In this document: positions 8,108 through 17,146 of the stretch, piece after piece
Position numbering within the stretch: position 1 is the first letter of the stretch
Layout: each line of letters begins with the position of its first letter
Origin: Lachnospiraceae bacterium XBB1006
GTDB taxonomy: Bacteria; Bacillota; Clostridia; Lachnospirales; Lachnospiraceae
Assembly (NCBI GenBank): GCA_900115795.1
Contig: FOXT01000004.1
Span: 343,616 to 407,615 of the forward strand
Direction: 5' to 3'
Length of the DNA stretch: 64,000 nucleotides
Notes under the pieces: generated by a model
What the model saw: only the letters and a program-made list of their open reading frames with translations
The model's database searches: none
What the model was told of the DNA's origin: nothing
Position numbers and translations under genes: made by a program

Positions 8108-9997
8108 TTATTCAAAAATTCCCTGTTCGTAGTTTTCTTCCGGTGCTTTGATTTGCGGCACCGCACCTTTCTTGTTTGCATCCGGATAGATATTCATATA
8201 TGGGAGCACCTGTGTCAAAATCTCTTTCGCAAGATTTGTTGCAAGAGAACTTTGTGCCTGATCCTTCAAGTGTGGTTCATCAATAATTACATAAATCATG
8301 ACCTGGGGATTCTTCGCCGGTGCAAATCCAATAAAGGATACCAGATACTTTTTATTTCCACGAGGCAGTTTTTCCGCAGTACCGGTCTTTCCACCCATGG
8401 TATAGCCCTCAACCTGAGCGCTATGAGCCGTACCTTTCTTCACAGTAGTATACAGATAGCGACGCAGGTAGCGACTTGTTTCCGCCGAAATCGTCTGCTT
8501 TAGCAGCGTAGGCTTTACCTCTTCGTATAAACTACCATCCGCATTGCGGATTTCCTTCACCATATGCGGTTGATAATAATTTCCTCCATTAATCAATGAA
8601 CAAAATCCGCTTCCAAGCTGAATCATGGTAGCATTAAAATTCTGTCCAAAGGAATTGGTGGCAAGCGCCGTTGGATTCATAGTTTCCTTTGTATAAATCA
8701 ACGAATCCGTTCGCGCCTCACCCGGAAGATCAATTCCCGTCTTTCTTCCAAATCCAAAAATTGACTGGTACTTGGTGAACGTCGATACTCCAATCTTTCG
8801 CCCGATTTGCATCAGCGCATCATTACAGGAATTATTAATCGCCTTCTCAATCGTCTCTTTTCCATGACCGTTACGGTTTGCACAATGAATTAAGTGATCC
8901 CCCACCTTCTCCGAACCATTGCATACAAAGGTTTCGTTTCCATGCAATTTCCCACTATCAAGACCCATAGCAACCGTAAATGGCTTTGCAGTCGATCCCG
9001 GCTCATAGGTAGCCGTGACACAAAAATTATTCCATAGGTCATTGAGCACCGCCAGCTTCTTCTTCGCTGACATTTTCGCTATTACACTTTTTTTATACAC
9101 ATGAGACAAATCCCTTGGATTAGACAAGTCATAAAACGGATATTGCGCCATAGCCAAAACCTCTCCGGAGTTTGGGTTCATCACTAACACCGCCGTATGT
9201 GCGCTTCCCTGTTTCCGTCCCTTGTATCCATCATGTTCTTTATTGAATTGTGTAACCTTCTTCTCTACCATGGATTGAATGGTCATATCAATGGTGGACA
9301 CTATGGTCTTTCCATCTTTTGCCTTTACTACAGTTTTCTCATAATCATTATCGGAGCTTAAGTACCCGTATTCACGCCCATCTTCCCCGTTTAAAATGCT
9401 ATTATACGAACGTTCCAGTCCATTAATTCCTTCGTTTCCCTTTGTCACAAAACCAATTACGGAAGACGCCAACGTCTTATAAGGATACTCCCGCTCATAC
9501 TCTTTTTCAAACCAGACACCTGCAATGTGGCTGTCTTTCTCCGCTTGAAGTTCCCGAAATTTCTTTGTCTTCTCATAAGAAACTTTCTTCTTTAAAATAC
9601 AATATTGACTTCGTGGGGTATCCTTTAACTGCTGTCGCACCTCGTCCCCTTTCATAGAAAAACAAGTGACCAACGCCTGCACCGTAGAATCAATGCACGT
9701 CTTCTTAGCATTTAGCACCCTACAATCCAATACCACATTAAAGACATCCTTGCTCGTTGCCAAAATGGTGTTCTTGCGATCCACAATATCGCCTCGCTTA
9801 TACGGAAGGACCTGAGAACTGTATTCCTGCTGGTCCAGTACCTTCCGTTCATATCGATCTCCGTCCACTAGCTGAATGTATATCATACGTCCAACCAAAA
9901 AGAAGAGTGCTGAAAAAACAATTCCCAGCACTACAATTATCTTCTTTCGCATTGGCCTGGTTAAACGGGTATTCTTCAATCTTCTTCGTCTTGCCAA
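8108..9997 (-). CDS. First class B penicillin-binding protein (FtsI/PBP2-like transpeptidase)
   Basis: 629 residues. A basic N-terminus (ARRRRLKNTR) leads to one membrane helix (about 19-41), a dimerisation/pedestal domain, then the transpeptidase domain with STAK (Ser335, Lys338), SCN (NNSCNDAL) and an ordinary KTG (GGKTGTAEKLPRG). It follows ftsL, the position of ftsI/pbpB in the dcw cluster. An extra charged stretch precedes the STAK motif (VYKKSVIAKMSAKKKLAVL). The start is TTG (9995-9997) with GGAGAG 7 nt upstream. Acts at the septum with FtsW. Assignment to the vegetative FtsI role is inferred from its position. Confidence 0.92.
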   Translation of the reverse strand: MARRRRLKNTRLTRPMRKKIIVVLGIVFSALFFLVGRMIYIQLVDGDRYERKVLDQQEYSSQVLPYKRGDIVDRKNTILATSKDVFNVVLDCRVLNAKKTCIDSTVQALVTCFSMKGDEVRQQLKDTPRSQYCILKKKVSYEKTKKFRELQAEKDSHIAGVWFEKEYEREYPYKTLASSVIGFVTKGNEGINGLERSYNSILNGEDGREYGYLSSDNDYEKTVVKAKDGKTIVSTIDMTIQSMVEKKVTQFNKEHDGYKGRKQGSAHTAVLVMNPNSGEVLAMAQYPFYDLSNPRDLSHVYKKSVIAKMSAKKKLAVLNDLWNNFCVTATYEPGSTAKPFTVAMGLDSGKLHGNETFVCNGSEKVGDHLIHCANRNGHGKETIEKAINNSCNDALMQIGRKIGVSTFTKYQSIFGFGRKTGIDLPGEARTDSLIYTKETMNPTALATNSFGQNFNATMIQLGSGFCSLINGGNYYQPHMVKEIRNADGSLYEEVKPTLLKQTISAETSRYLRRYLYTTVKKGTAHSAQVEGYTMGGKTGTAEKLPRGNKKYLVSFIGFAPAKNPQVMIYVIIDEPHLKDQAQSSLATNLAKEILTQVLPYMNIYPDANKKGAVPQIKAPEENYEQGIFE

Positions 9998-10013
9998 TGT
10001 ATTTCTCTCCTAA

Positions 10014-10565
10014 CTAATTTGAAAATAACAACCCGAAAATGGATTTCCCGTTTCCTGTTGGGATATCTTTATATTGCTCCATATAATCGGTCTTGTCAAT
10101 ATGATAATACTTAATCTGTCGTTCTTTCGGATAAACCATCCCTAAATTCTTAATTGCTTTCTTACGAATATCATTCAAATCTACAGAGGTTACAATGCCC
10201 TTTTCTCGTGCATCGTTCTCCTGCGTAAGATTAAGCACCTTTTCTTTCAAATGTGCAACCTGATTCTTATTCGCCGTCAAACGGGACTGCAAGCCAATAT
10301 AAGTCGCACAAAGTCCCAAAATCATTACTGTTGCAAAACACATCGCCATCATGTTCATACGGCTTGCTCTCTTCTCTCTTTCCAGTAAACGACGCTGTCT
10401 TCTTAACGCACGACGACGTTCTTCTTCCCTGGCCTGTCTTCTTCTCTCCTGCAGTGCCTCTTCGAAGGTATCTAGCGGTTCATAGTCCGGAGTATACTGT
10501 GGTGCAGTTGCTCCATATAAATAAGTTGTATGAATGTTTGTGTTTCTCTTTGTGTTGTCAGCCAT
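10014..10565 (-). CDS. ftsL: FtsL-like cell division protein
   Basis: 183 residues from ATG 10563-10565, which has AAGGGTG 6 nt upstream; the longer frame would need a TTG. A long, highly charged Arg/Glu-rich cytoplasmic segment (EERRRALRRQRRLLEREKR) leads to one membrane helix, then an extracellular coiled coil (LTANKNQVAHLKEKVLNLTQENDA) and a short tail. FtsL binds FtsQ/DivIB and FtsB/DivIC and activates FtsW-FtsI. The family is recognised mainly by this topology and its place between rsmH and the PBP. The cytoplasmic part is longer than in most FtsL proteins. Confidence 0.85.
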   Translation of the reverse strand: MADNTKRNTNIHTTYLYGATAPQYTPDYEPLDTFEEALQERRRQAREEERRRALRRQRRLLEREKRASRMNMMAMCFATVMILGLCATYIGLQSRLTANKNQVAHLKEKVLNLTQENDAREKGIVTSVDLNDIRKKAIKNLGMVYPKERQIKYYHIDKTDYMEQYKDIPTGNGKSIFGLLFSN

Positions 10566-10578
10566 TGACTTCACCCTT

Positions 10579-11517
10579 TCATTTCTTTTCAAATACTCTT
10601 AGTTTCGCACTTCGTGATCGTGCATTTTCTTCTAATTCTTCTTCTGACGGAAGAATTGGTTTTCTGGTTACTACCTTACCTTGACTTACCTTTCCACATA
10701 CGCATACCGGAAATTCCTTCGGGCAGGTACAAGGGTCTTCATTCTTTTTAAAAATGTTCTTAACAATACGGTCTTCTAACGAATGGAACGTAATTACACA
10801 TAAGCGTCCTCCCGGATTCAAAAGCGATATCATCTCATCCAACGAATCCTTCAAAACCTCTAATTCTTTGTTGCATTCAATACGAATTGCCTGAAAGGTT
10901 CGCTTTGCCGGATGTCCTCCGGTGACCTGCACCTTCATAGGTATCGCACCTCGGATAATGTCGGAAAGTTGACCCGCTGTCGTGATTCGCTCTTCTTGTC
11001 TGGCTTTCACGATGTGTTTCGCAATATTCTTTGCGAACCGGTCTTCACCATAATCCTTGATAATCTGAAACAGTTCCATTTCGCTATATTCGTTCACAAT
11101 CTTCTCTGCTGTCAAACTCTGTCGGTTATCCATGCGCATATCAAGCGGCGCATCTTGTGCCATGTAGCTAAAACCTCTTTCCGGCGTATCTAACTGATAA
11201 GAGGACACCCCTATATCCAATAAAATTCCGTCTACTTTCTCAATTCCCAGCCTCTTAAGCTGTGCCGCCATATCGCAATAATTGCTTCGCACAATGGTCA
11301 CCTTTTCTGCGAACGGTTCTAATCGTTTCGTTGCTGCCAAAATTGCATCTTCATCCTGGTCAATTCCAATCAATCTTCCTTCTTCGCCTAAGCGTTTACA
11401 AATCTCATAGGAATGTCCGGCTCCGCCCAAGGTGCCATCCACATAGATTCCATTCGGTTTAATCTGTAATCCTTCGATTGTCTCGTTTAACAAAACAGAA
11501 ATATGCTTAAATTCCAT
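10579..11517 (-). CDS. rsmH: 16S rRNA (cytosine-1402-N4)-methyltransferase RsmH (MraW)
   Basis: 312 residues. This S-adenosylmethionine-dependent enzyme methylates N4 of C1402 in 16S rRNA. It shows the N-terminal [13 protein letters not shown], the SAM-binding [14 protein letters not shown], the [12 protein letters not shown] motif, and near the C-terminus [13 protein letters not shown]. Length is typical. The ATG has GGAGAG upstream. It follows mraZ by 14 nt and is co-transcribed from the mraZ promoter. Confidence 0.97.
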   Translation of the reverse strand: MEFKHISVLLNETIEGLQIKPNGIYVDGTLGGAGHSYEICKRLGEEGRLIGIDQDEDAILAATKRLEPFAEKVTIVRSNYCDMAAQLKRLGIEKVDGILLDIGVSSYQLDTPERGFSYMAQDAPLDMRMDNRQSLTAEKIVNEYSEMELFQIIKDYGEDRFAKNIAKHIVKARQEERITTAGQLSDIIRGAIPMKVQVTGGHPAKRTFQAIRIECNKELEVLKDSLDEMISLLNPGGRLCVITFHSLEDRIVKNIFKKNEDPCTCPKEFPVCVCGKVSQGKVVTRKPILPSEEELEENARSRSAKLRVFEKK

Positions 11518-11531
11518 GCCTCTCTCCTACT

Positions 11532-11960
11532 CTAAATGCTTAAACCAAGTTCCGCCATATGCTCTGCAATTTCATCCATATCATCGTATGTATTCTCAAG
11601 CCAGCGATCCTTCGCCCAGATCTCTATTCTTGAAAAAACACCAGCTGTCACAATATCTTTCTCAAGTCCTGCATACTCGCGCAAGTTTGTAGGGATTAAA
11701 ATACGTCCCTGCTTGTCCACCTCGCAGGTCGCTGCTCCCGAAAAGAAGAATCGCAAGAACTTTCTTGCATCCTTCGAGGTAAGTGTTACAGTCTTAAACT
11801 TCTCTTCAATGTTCGCCCATTCTTCCATGGTATACCCATACAGGCAACCATCAAATCCCTTGGTGATGACGAATTCGTCCTTTAACTGTTCCCGGAACTT
11901 TGATGGTACAATCACACGTCCCTTTGCATCAATGGAGTGATTGTATTCTCCCATAAACAT
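11532..11960 (-). CDS. mraZ: Transcriptional regulator MraZ
   Basis: 142 residues with the two AbrB-like MraZ repeats: [20 protein letters not shown] at the start and the second [20 protein letters not shown]. MraZ forms ring-shaped multimers and binds spaced direct repeats upstream of its own gene, usually repressing the dcw operon. The matching 10-bp-phased boxes are present directly upstream, so autoregulation is well supported here. First gene of the dcw transcript. Confidence 0.97.
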   Translation of the reverse strand: MFMGEYNHSIDAKGRVIVPSKFREQLKDEFVITKGFDGCLYGYTMEEWANIEEKFKTVTLTSKDARKFLRFFFSGAATCEVDKQGRILIPTNLREYAGLEKDIVTAGVFSRIEIWAKDRWLENTYDDMDEIAEHMAELGLSI

Positions 11961-12022
11961 TCGTCTTCACCTGCCTTTCCATCCTTCCATTATTTGGGAA
12001 AGGCGTTTTCCACAAAGATATC

Positions 12023-12069
12023 AACTTATCCACCACTTTGTGGCATTTCCAACCACTTTCCTCCACTTA
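12023..12069 (-). promoter_or_regulatory. MraZ box array (five 10-bp-phased repeats)
   Basis: On the minus strand TAAGTGG (12069-12063), AAAGTGG (12059-12053) and AAAGTGG (12039-12033) are strong units at 10-bp phase. AAATGCC (about 12048-12043) and TAAGTT (12028-12023) are weaker units in the same phase. The array starts at the predicted transcription start, a repressor position. Known MraZ targets are repeats with the same 10-bp period (AAAGTG-type in Mycoplasma, TGGGN with 5-nt gaps in E. coli). Confidence 0.85.
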
Positions 12070-12076
12070 CAGTAAT

Positions 12077-12105
12077 ATAATACTATAAAACCCCCGAAAA
12101 ATCAA
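12077..12105 (-). promoter_or_regulatory. mraZ (dcw operon) promoter
   Basis: TTGATT (12105-12100), 17-nt spacer, TATTAT (12082-12077). The start of transcription would be near 12070, at the edge of the MraZ box array. Confidence 0.8.
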
Positions 12106-12148
12106 GGTTTTTGCCAAAATTTGCATGGTTTTTTCGTGAAAAAAGAAC

Positions 12149-12183
12149 AAAAAAAATGGAGCCGAACAATTCTTTCGGCTCCA
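12149..12183 (-). terminator. Terminator after thrS-lgt
   Basis: A perfect 10-bp stem (12183-12174 with 12166-12157), a 7-nt loop and eight T on the minus strand. It ends the lgt transcript before the mraZ promoter. Confidence 0.92.
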
Positions 12184-12200
12184 AAAGTGGTTGAAAGTGG
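12184..12200 (+). promoter_or_regulatory. Pair of MraZ-box-like repeats on the opposite strand
   Basis: AAAGTGG at 12184-12190 and again at 12194-12200 on the plus strand, with the same 10-bp phase as the mraZ array but in inverted orientation, about 125 bp away. They sit between the lgt stop and its terminator. They may be a second MraZ contact site that allows looping, or chance. Confidence 0.4.
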
Positions 12201-12237
12201 AGGAACTTTATACAAGGCGCTCTTCCACAGTTTTCTC

Positions 12238-13098
12238 TTAATTTGTTGAATCTACATGTTTTCGACGCATCCATACGTCCAGTATGATCAATACGACCAC
12301 CAAAAGACCGGACAACAATTGAGATACGGGAAGGACTCCAATCTTCAACTGATCGGTTCGAATCCCTTCAATCCAGAATCTTCCCAACGCATATCCGCCT
12401 AAATACAGCATAAATAACTCACCCGAAAACTTCTTCCTGTCCCGATAAATGTACAGCAAAATCAATACTCCAAGGTTCCACAATCCTTCGTACAAAAAGG
12501 TAGGATGTACCTGTACAAATGTCACACCCTGAATTGTCTTTGCGTGTTCCCACATTGTCTGAGTAATATCGCTACTGGAACGAACCGCAGGTACCGGCAA
12601 CTGCATCGCTAAAAGATTGTTGGTGTATCCGCCAAAAACTTCCCTGTTAAAGAAATTTCCCCAGCGTCCAATAATCTGACCTGCCACTAGTCCAATACAT
12701 CCGGTGTCCAGCATCACACCTACCGGCTTATGCTTCTTTTTTGCAACTACATACACCGTAAGAACCGCGCCAATGATTGCACCATAGATGGCAAGTCCTC
12801 CCTGACGCAAATTAAAAATACTTAATACATCATCTTTATATAGCCCCCAGGAAAACACTACATAGTATATCCGTGCGCCAATGACCGAAAAAATAATGGC
12901 ATATAACGCAAGATCCATATAGTCTTCCTCCGACTGTCCGGTTCGCTTTGCCTCTCTTGTGGCCAGAAAAATTCCAACCAGGATTCCCAGCGCAATCACA
13001 ATGCCGTAAAAAGCAACCGTAAAACTTCCTATCTGGATGGATTTCCCCACATGGCGCAAGGTTATGTGGAGATTTGGAAACAGAATCGCATCTTCCAT
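12238..13098 (-). CDS. lgt: Prolipoprotein diacylglyceryl transferase
   Basis: 286 residues with about seven membrane helices. Lgt moves diacylglycerol from phosphatidylglycerol to the lipobox Cys of prelipoproteins. The family signature GRWGNFFNREVFGG is present, as are LRQGGLAIYGAIIGA and the C-terminal GYALGRFWIEGIRTDQL. The ATG has GGAGG at 9 nt. It follows thrS by 16 nt, so it should be under the thrS T-box. Substrates in this window include the lipoproteins ThiY and CapA. Confidence 0.96.
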   Translation of the reverse strand: MEDAILFPNLHITLRHVGKSIQIGSFTVAFYGIVIALGILVGIFLATREAKRTGQSEEDYMDLALYAIIFSVIGARIYYVVFSWGLYKDDVLSIFNLRQGGLAIYGAIIGAVLTVYVVAKKKHKPVGVMLDTGCIGLVAGQIIGRWGNFFNREVFGGYTNNLLAMQLPVPAVRSSSDITQTMWEHAKTIQGVTFVQVHPTFLYEGLWNLGVLILLYIYRDRKKFSGELFMLYLGGYALGRFWIEGIRTDQLKIGVLPVSQLLSGLLVVVLIILDVWMRRKHVDSTN

Positions 13099-13114
13099 CT
13101 ATCGTTTCCTCCAA

Positions 13115-15088
13115 CTAGTTTTTCTTCTGTTCCGGCTGCACTTTGATTTCGCGAATTTCTTTGGTGCGAATCTCTTTGCAAATTCTGTCTGTAAACTCTT
13201 CGTATGTCATCTGACCTTCATCGCCTTCGTAACGACTGCCAACAGACACAAGACCAGCTGCTTCTTCCTTCTCTCCAACAACCAACTGATATGGTACACG
13301 GTCAAGACGTCTTTCTCGAATCTTGTATCCAATCTTTTCCGAACGCTTGTCAACGGTTACATCTACGCCGTTTGCCTTCAGATGTGCAGCCACCTTCTCC
13401 GCGTAATCAATATATTTATCAGAGATTGGCAATACACGTACTTGTTCCGGACATAACCAGGTTGGGAAGTTACCGGCATATTTTTCAATCAACCATGCAA
13501 GGGTACGCTCATAGCATCCCAAAGAGGTTCTGTGGATAATGTAAGGACGCACCTTTTCACCATTCTGATCAATATAAGTCATATCAAACTTCTCTGCGAT
13601 TGCACAATCAAGCTGAATAGTAATCATCGTATCTTCTTTTCCATATACATTCTTGGCCTGAATATCAATCTTTGGTCCGTAGAATGCTGCTTCGCCATCG
13701 GCCTCTTCAAAGGTTACACCCTGTTCCACCAAAATATCGCGCAGTATACCCTGTGTACTCTCCCAGTATGCTTCATCTCCAAGGTATTTCTTCTTATTTG
13801 CCGGATCCCATTTTGACAAACGATAGGTTACGTCATCCTGCAATCCTAAGGTTGTTAAGACAAAACGTGTCAAATTTAAACAGTTTCGCAACTCTTCCTC
13901 GCACTGATCCGGGCGAATTGCCAGATGTCCTTCAGAAATTGTAAACTGACGCACACGGGTCAAGCCATGCATTTCACCGGAATCTTCTGCTCTAAACAGC
14001 GTAGAAGTCTCACTCATACGATATGGTAAATCCCGGTAGGATTTCTGCTCATTTTTATAAACATAATACTGGAACGGGCAGGTCATCGGACGAAGGGCAA
14101 ACACTTCCTTATCCACTTCCTCGTCACCCATTACGAACATACCATCCTTATAATGATCCCAATGTCCGGAAATCTTATACAAATCCGATTTTGCCATCAA
14201 TGGAGTTCTGGTTCTGACATATCCCCACTCGTTATCCTCAAGGTCCTCAATCCAGCGCTGCATCTTCATAATCATCTTGGTACCCTTTGGTGTAAAAAGC
14301 GGAAGTCCCTGTCCCACAACATCAACCGTGGTAAACAGTCCCATTTCACGGCCAAGTCGGTTATGATCACGACGTTTCGCATCTTCCAATGCCTCTAAAT
14401 ATTCTTCCAGCTCTTCCTTGGTTCCAAACGCAGAACCGTAGATTCTCTGCAATCTTGCCTTATTCTCGTCGCCTCTCCAATAAGCCATGGAAGAAGAGGT
14501 TAATTTATATGCCTTCACTCCCTTGGTATTCATTAAGTGAGGTCCCGCACAAAGATCGGTAAAGCCCTCTCCCTGAGAATAGAAAGAAATTGTTTCTCCT
14601 TCCGGAAGATCTTCAATTAATTCTACCTTATATGGTTCATCTAAATCTTTCATTTTCTGAATTGCTTCTTCTCTTGGAAGTTCAAAGTAGGTTAAACGAT
14701 TACCTTTCTTAATAATCTTCTTCATAACCTTCTCGATTTCATCCAAATCCTCTCTAGAAAAAGGCTCTGTATCAAAATCGTAATAAAATCCGGTATCAAT
14801 AGCCGGTCCAATGGCTACCTTAGCATTCGGACGAACCACCTTCACAGCCTCTGCCAAAATATGGGAAGCCGTATGACGAAGCACACGAAGTCCTTCCGGG
14901 TCCTTCGCTGTTAAAATCTGCAATTCGCAATCTTCTTTAATCTCTGTTCTTAAATCTACGACCTTACCGTTTACCATGCCGGCACAAGCCGCTCTTGCAA
15001 GGCCTTCGCTGATATCCATAGCAATGTCATAGACATTCTTGCTTTCTGCGTATTCCTTAACGGAACCATCTTTCAATGTTATCTTCAT
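13115..15088 (-). CDS. thrS: Threonyl-tRNA synthetase
   Basis: 657 residues from ATG 15086-15088 (GAAGGAGGAAG upstream); the longer open frame extends into the T-box leader and is not used. Domains in order: TGS (MKITLKDGSVKEYAES), the editing domain with HTASHILAEAV, the class II catalytic core with motif 2 region FRAEDSGEMHGLTRVRQF and metal-binding Cys/His (RPMTCPFQYYVY), and the anticodon-binding domain (PEQVRVLPISDKYIDYA). Charges tRNA-Thr and hydrolyses Ser-tRNA-Thr. Complete and of usual length. Confidence 0.98.
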   Translation of the reverse strand: MKITLKDGSVKEYAESKNVYDIAMDISEGLARAACAGMVNGKVVDLRTEIKEDCELQILTAKDPEGLRVLRHTASHILAEAVKVVRPNAKVAIGPAIDTGFYYDFDTEPFSREDLDEIEKVMKKIIKKGNRLTYFELPREEAIQKMKDLDEPYKVELIEDLPEGETISFYSQGEGFTDLCAGPHLMNTKGVKAYKLTSSSMAYWRGDENKARLQRIYGSAFGTKEELEEYLEALEDAKRRDHNRLGREMGLFTTVDVVGQGLPLFTPKGTKMIMKMQRWIEDLEDNEWGYVRTRTPLMAKSDLYKISGHWDHYKDGMFVMGDEEVDKEVFALRPMTCPFQYYVYKNEQKSYRDLPYRMSETSTLFRAEDSGEMHGLTRVRQFTISEGHLAIRPDQCEEELRNCLNLTRFVLTTLGLQDDVTYRLSKWDPANKKKYLGDEAYWESTQGILRDILVEQGVTFEEADGEAAFYGPKIDIQAKNVYGKEDTMITIQLDCAIAEKFDMTYIDQNGEKVRPYIIHRTSLGCYERTLAWLIEKYAGNFPTWLCPEQVRVLPISDKYIDYAEKVAAHLKANGVDVTVDKRSEKIGYKIRERRLDRVPYQLVVGEKEEAAGLVSVGSRYEGDEGQMTYEEFTDRICKEIRTKEIREIKVQPEQKKN

Positions 15089-15137
15089 ATTTCTTCCTCC
15101 TTCAAAAAAATCGGTAGTGTTGTACGATGCAAGATAT

Positions 15138-15390
15138 AATTTAACAAAAAAAATCCCTTGCATCATGCTACTGACACAAGGGACGATAATTTACCGCGTT
15201 TCCACCCAAATTGCTCCTTCCGACTACCGGAACGAACCTCTCAATTCTGACGATAACGGTGTCACCGGACCGGATTAGGGTCACTCAGAGGTGGTCTTCA
15301 AACATATAATGCCAGGACACTTCCAGCCATGTTGTCCCTCTCTGTTGACACCGTACTATGTTCTACTCTTCTCTTCAACGTTTTGACTAC
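15138..15390 (-). promoter_or_regulatory. T-box riboswitch (threonine) with terminator
   Basis: The leader holds the T-box core GGGTGGAAACGCGG (minus strand, within 15191-15209). A terminator stem CCCTTG/CAAGGG (15182-15177 with 15160-15155) and a run of eight T follow. A stem I region lies upstream, in which ACC followed by A (15295-15293) is a plausible Thr specifier. Uncharged tRNA-Thr would pair with the specifier and T-box and stop termination. It controls thrS and probably lgt. Confidence 0.92.
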
Positions 15391-15395
15391 CCTCT

Positions 15396-15424
15396 ATGAT
15401 ACCTCTTTATTCGCAAAAGTGCAA
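15396..15424 (-). promoter_or_regulatory. thrS promoter
   Basis: TTGCAC (15424-15419), 17-nt spacer, TATCAT (15401-15396). Transcription would start just before the first T-box stem. Confidence 0.7.
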
Positions 15425-15489
15425 GCCTTTTTCCCGCATTTTCCATTATAACCTCTCATCCCATCATTGATTTGATTATAACACTCAAG

Positions 15490-15530
15490 ACGCAAAAAAC
15501 GCCATATGGCGTTTTCTCCACATGGCGTTA
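15490..15530 (-). terminator. Terminator after the 489-residue chemoreceptor
   Basis: Nested inverted repeats: a palindrome AAAACGCC-ATAT-GGCGTTTT (15496-15515) followed by a T run on the minus strand, and a second AACGCCAT copy upstream that can pair with the same 3' arm. The 15425-15489 stretch between this and the thrS promoter shows nothing else. Confidence 0.75.
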
Positions 15531-15546
15531 AAATGTTTTTCAATTT

Positions 15547-17016
15547 CTACTTCTTCATGGCCAGTTCCTGCATTTGATCGGAAATACGATGAATCTCATG
15601 CAATAACGCATTCATCTGTTCCAGACCCTTCATGCTGGCTTCACTTACTTCCATGGTCGTATCCGTTGATGCTGCCACTTCCTGTCCGGTTGCTGATAAA
15701 TTCGTGATACTATCCATAATCGCGGAATTTGCTGCAATTACACTATCTACGGACTTACGCACTTCCAAGACACCATCATAAAGTACTTCCGTTTCATTCT
15801 TAATATCCATAAGCTTTGATCCGGTTTCATTAATCAACTCGTGCTGCTTATCTGCATATTCTGCGGATTGAGTCATACTATCCGCCGCACTCTCTGCATC
15901 CCGCGCCAACCGGTCAATAATTGTGGTAATCTGCTCCGTTGCATCCTTCGTGCCTTCCGACAACTCACGAATTTCATCTGCAACAACGGCAAATCCACGA
16001 CCTGCTTCTCCGGCTCTTGCTGCTTCAATGGATGCATTTAATGCCAACAAATTTGTCTGGTTGGAAATGCCCAAAATCGTTGCCGTAATCGCCTCTACAT
16101 CTTTTATGCTTTCATTTAATCCCTGCGTAGTTTCTCTGGTCTTTACGTTAATCTGCACAACTTCTTCTGCCTGTTTTTCCAACCGTTTTACTAAATCTAC
16201 GCCATCTTTCACCGTCGCATTGGTTTTCTCAGAAACCTCTTCCATTTTCTGAGCTTCTCCACCAACCACTTCGATACTATTCTGAATATCCGAGGTTTTA
16301 TCTGTCTGCGATACAATGGCTTCCGCATTGACACGGGTGCTATTCACAATTTCCTGCATTGCATCATAGGCATTCTGCATAGATTCATTTAAGTTATCCG
16401 ATACTTCTTGTGCATCATCAAATTTTCGCTTCAGTTCTTCTGCCAATTCCACAATACGTTCAGCCACACGTGTCTGCGCGTCTGCGCCTTCCTTCACTGC
16501 ATCCAGACGTTCCGTTCCATGTGCATGCAACTGTTTCGTTACCTCGAAACATAAATAAACTGTCATTCCTACCACGCCAATATTTACAATAGCAAACTGC
16601 ATATCCACTGTTCCTTTGAACACACCGTACAGCATGTAGCAAACAGCTTCCATCATCGCAAGGGCACTACCGGCAATGGTCATTTGCATGTTTTGGAAAA
16701 TCAAAACCATGACCGCAATTGGAAACACCAACACAAGTGCATAGGGTTGGGTACTGGTAAACAAAACAATCACAGACAAAAGGCACATGCCTACTCCACA
16801 GGCATGTCGATAGTGTTCGCTCTCCGACCATACTTTAATAGCAACTGCGTTAATTAATACATCCGCAATCGCAACAATAAGTCGCACCAGAATAGGCACG
16901 GAAAAAGTCTGTACCACTTCCGCAACCGTAACTACAATCACACTGGCTGCAATTACAAAATTCATAATTGCACCCAGCCTATTCTTTTCTCTCAACTGGC
17001 TCAGTTCTAACTCCAT
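15547..17016 (-). CDS. Membrane methyl-accepting chemotaxis protein without an outer sensor domain
   Basis: 489 residues. About six closely spaced membrane helices fill residues ~15-165, with only short loops. No Cache, 4HB or HAMP domain is visible. The rest is the cytoplasmic coiled-coil signalling domain with the conserved hairpin tip [20 protein letters not shown] and [16 protein letters not shown]. It would pass a signal to CheA/CheW. The sensing mode must involve the membrane domain or the cytoplasm. The ATG has AAGGAGGAA upstream. It stands alone, with its own terminator. Confidence 0.92.
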   Translation of the reverse strand: MELELSQLREKNRLGAIMNFVIAASVIVVTVAEVVQTFSVPILVRLIVAIADVLINAVAIKVWSESEHYRHACGVGMCLLSVIVLFTSTQPYALVLVFPIAVMVLIFQNMQMTIAGSALAMMEAVCYMLYGVFKGTVDMQFAIVNIGVVGMTVYLCFEVTKQLHAHGTERLDAVKEGADAQTRVAERIVELAEELKRKFDDAQEVSDNLNESMQNAYDAMQEIVNSTRVNAEAIVSQTDKTSDIQNSIEVVGGEAQKMEEVSEKTNATVKDGVDLVKRLEKQAEEVVQINVKTRETTQGLNESIKDVEAITATILGISNQTNLLALNASIEAARAGEAGRGFAVVADEIRELSEGTKDATEQITTIIDRLARDAESAADSMTQSAEYADKQHELINETGSKLMDIKNETEVLYDGVLEVRKSVDSVIAANSAIMDSITNLSATGQEVAASTDTTMEVSEASMKGLEQMNALLHEIHRISDQMQELAMKK

Positions 17017-17102
17017 ACACGATTCCTCCTTCGCTTTAGTGTAATCATATCATATTTTTAATTATCCGAACATTCTTTTTTCTGAATTCTCACAAAATTT
17101 TC

Positions 17103-17139
17103 AAAAAATCCCGGTTACCGAATCTCTCCGGTACCGGGA
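17103..17139 (-). terminator. Terminator after the SEC-C gene
   Basis: TCCCGGTACCG / CGGTTACCGGGA stem (17139-17129 with 17120-17109, one bulge), then six T on the minus strand. Confidence 0.88.
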
Positions 17140-17146
17140 CTTCTCT

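Noticed and set aside
12083-12274. 63-codon minus-strand ORF between lgt and mraZ
   Set aside because: It covers the lgt terminator and the mraZ -35 region, and has no protein-like features.
15089-15166. Longer N-terminus for thrS
   Set aside because: The added codons lie in the T-box terminator, and a strong ribosome binding site precedes the ATG at 15088.
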